Of a stretch of DNA of 64,000 nt, positions 63,359-64,000 are shown in pieces. Made by a program: the position numbers and the translations under genes. Within the stretch, counting starts at the first letter, position 1. Every line of letters starts with the position of its first letter. The stretch is from Combretum micranthum (Eukaryota; Streptophyta; Magnoliopsida; Myrtales; Combretaceae), in NCBI GenBank assembly GCA_024138025.1, contig JAMXBD010001404.1:310001-374000 (forward strand), written 5' to 3'. The notes beneath the pieces were generated by a model that made no database searches, was not told where the DNA came from, and worked only from the letters and a program-made list of their open reading frames with translations.

Positions 63359-64000
63359 AAAAAAAATAAAGTAGAAAGAGTTTTAGGTTTTTTTTTTTTT
63401 TTTTATAGATGATGTAATTAAACTATAACCTATATATTTATCTTTTTGATAGAACTTAGAAGGTAGAAATTGCTATTTTATATTATTATTATTACTAAAT
63501 AATTTGCCCATGCTGGATGAGGGCAAGGTACTTATCAACATGCATCTTGTTACATGTTCTAAGGGGGATAAAAATATAAAGATGTCATAAAAGTACCTTA
63601 TTATGGAAGAGTATTCTATAAAATTATATCTGGAATGTATCTATAATCACTCAACGTTTTTTTTTTTTCAAATAAAAAATCATATTTTTGGTGTAAACAC
63701 TACTTCATTAAGAAAGAAGTACATAGCGTGAAAGGTTTTCTATTTTTCCCCTAACTATCACGAATGTTGCGTTTAACACTTTCTTTTCTAACAACGCTTA
63801 AGGCTAGTAATTTTTTTCCCCCCTCTGTTAAGCTGCTAAAATTGTGGAGCAAATGTCTCAAAGTAGCATGAGAGACGAGGACGATAGTGATAAACATTTT
63901 GCGCTAGGAATGAGAAAGCACGTGTCTTGTTTTGTCTCCGTAGCGGGTAAAAAGCTCCCAATAACGTCACACTCAGCACTCAGCAGGACAAGTCCAAAAA
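63359..64000. other. Window end; possible upstream region of an outside gene
   Basis: No gene is seen. The last 100 bases are less AT-rich and contain GCACGTGTC (G-box core CACGTG at about 63920) and 'AACGTCACAC'. These could be promoter elements of a plus-strand gene beyond the window, but this is only suggestive. Confidence 0.3.

Overview
This window is eukaryotic nuclear DNA from a flowering plant, most likely a eudicot. It is very AT-rich. It has one intact intron-containing plant gene, with canonical GT/AG introns and a TATAAATA box, and the rest is dominated by plant transposable elements (Ty3/gypsy chromovirus LTRs, a Helitron, a Ty1/copia remnant, MITE-like foldbacks). No rRNA, tRNA, CRISPR array or bacterial-type operon was seen. 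I could not name the species from the sequence.

Left half (about 2.7-35.5 kb): a nest of transposons. A decayed Helitron has a recognisable 5' end near 7452 and degenerate Rep/helicase coding sequence up to about 21790. Copies of one long-LTR family have landed in and around it. I could delimit seven LTRs of this family: 3897-6480, 8022-14032 (itself interrupted by 8690-11568), 15542-18404, 22513-25248, 25642-29067 and 31110-33874. Five of them have a matching or near-matching 5-bp target duplication. Six stand alone; the seventh is still joined to a 5'-truncated, frameshifted pol (integrase plus chromodomain, minus strand). That junction identifies the family as a Tekay/Del-like chromovirus and fixes the sense direction of the LTRs. 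The LTR ends and flanks are conserved, but the CpG-rich centre differs between copies.

Middle (35.5-43.4 kb): a degenerate tandem repeat of about 165 bp, then a broken partial copy of the ER syntaxin gene SYP81 (minus strand, introns retained, frameshift in exon 1), then AT-rich DNA with a small TIR element.

Gene (43.4-47.6 kb, minus strand): a seven-exon amino acid/proline transporter of the ProT type. Every exon joins in frame to give 507 codons, or 441 from a better-placed internal ATG. It is the only gene here that looks functional. The first 66 residues form an unusual acidic extension with an EEEPLL dileucine-type motif.

Right part (47.6-64 kb): AT-rich, gene-poor DNA. It holds two related foldback MITEs, a large three-unit tandem array (50.07-53.19 kb) carrying a G-rich tract and a hAT-like insertion, a Ty1/copia RT/RNase H relic, a probable LTR remnant and a long inverted-repeat cluster. 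The final bases contain a G-box-like site that might belong to a gene outside the window.
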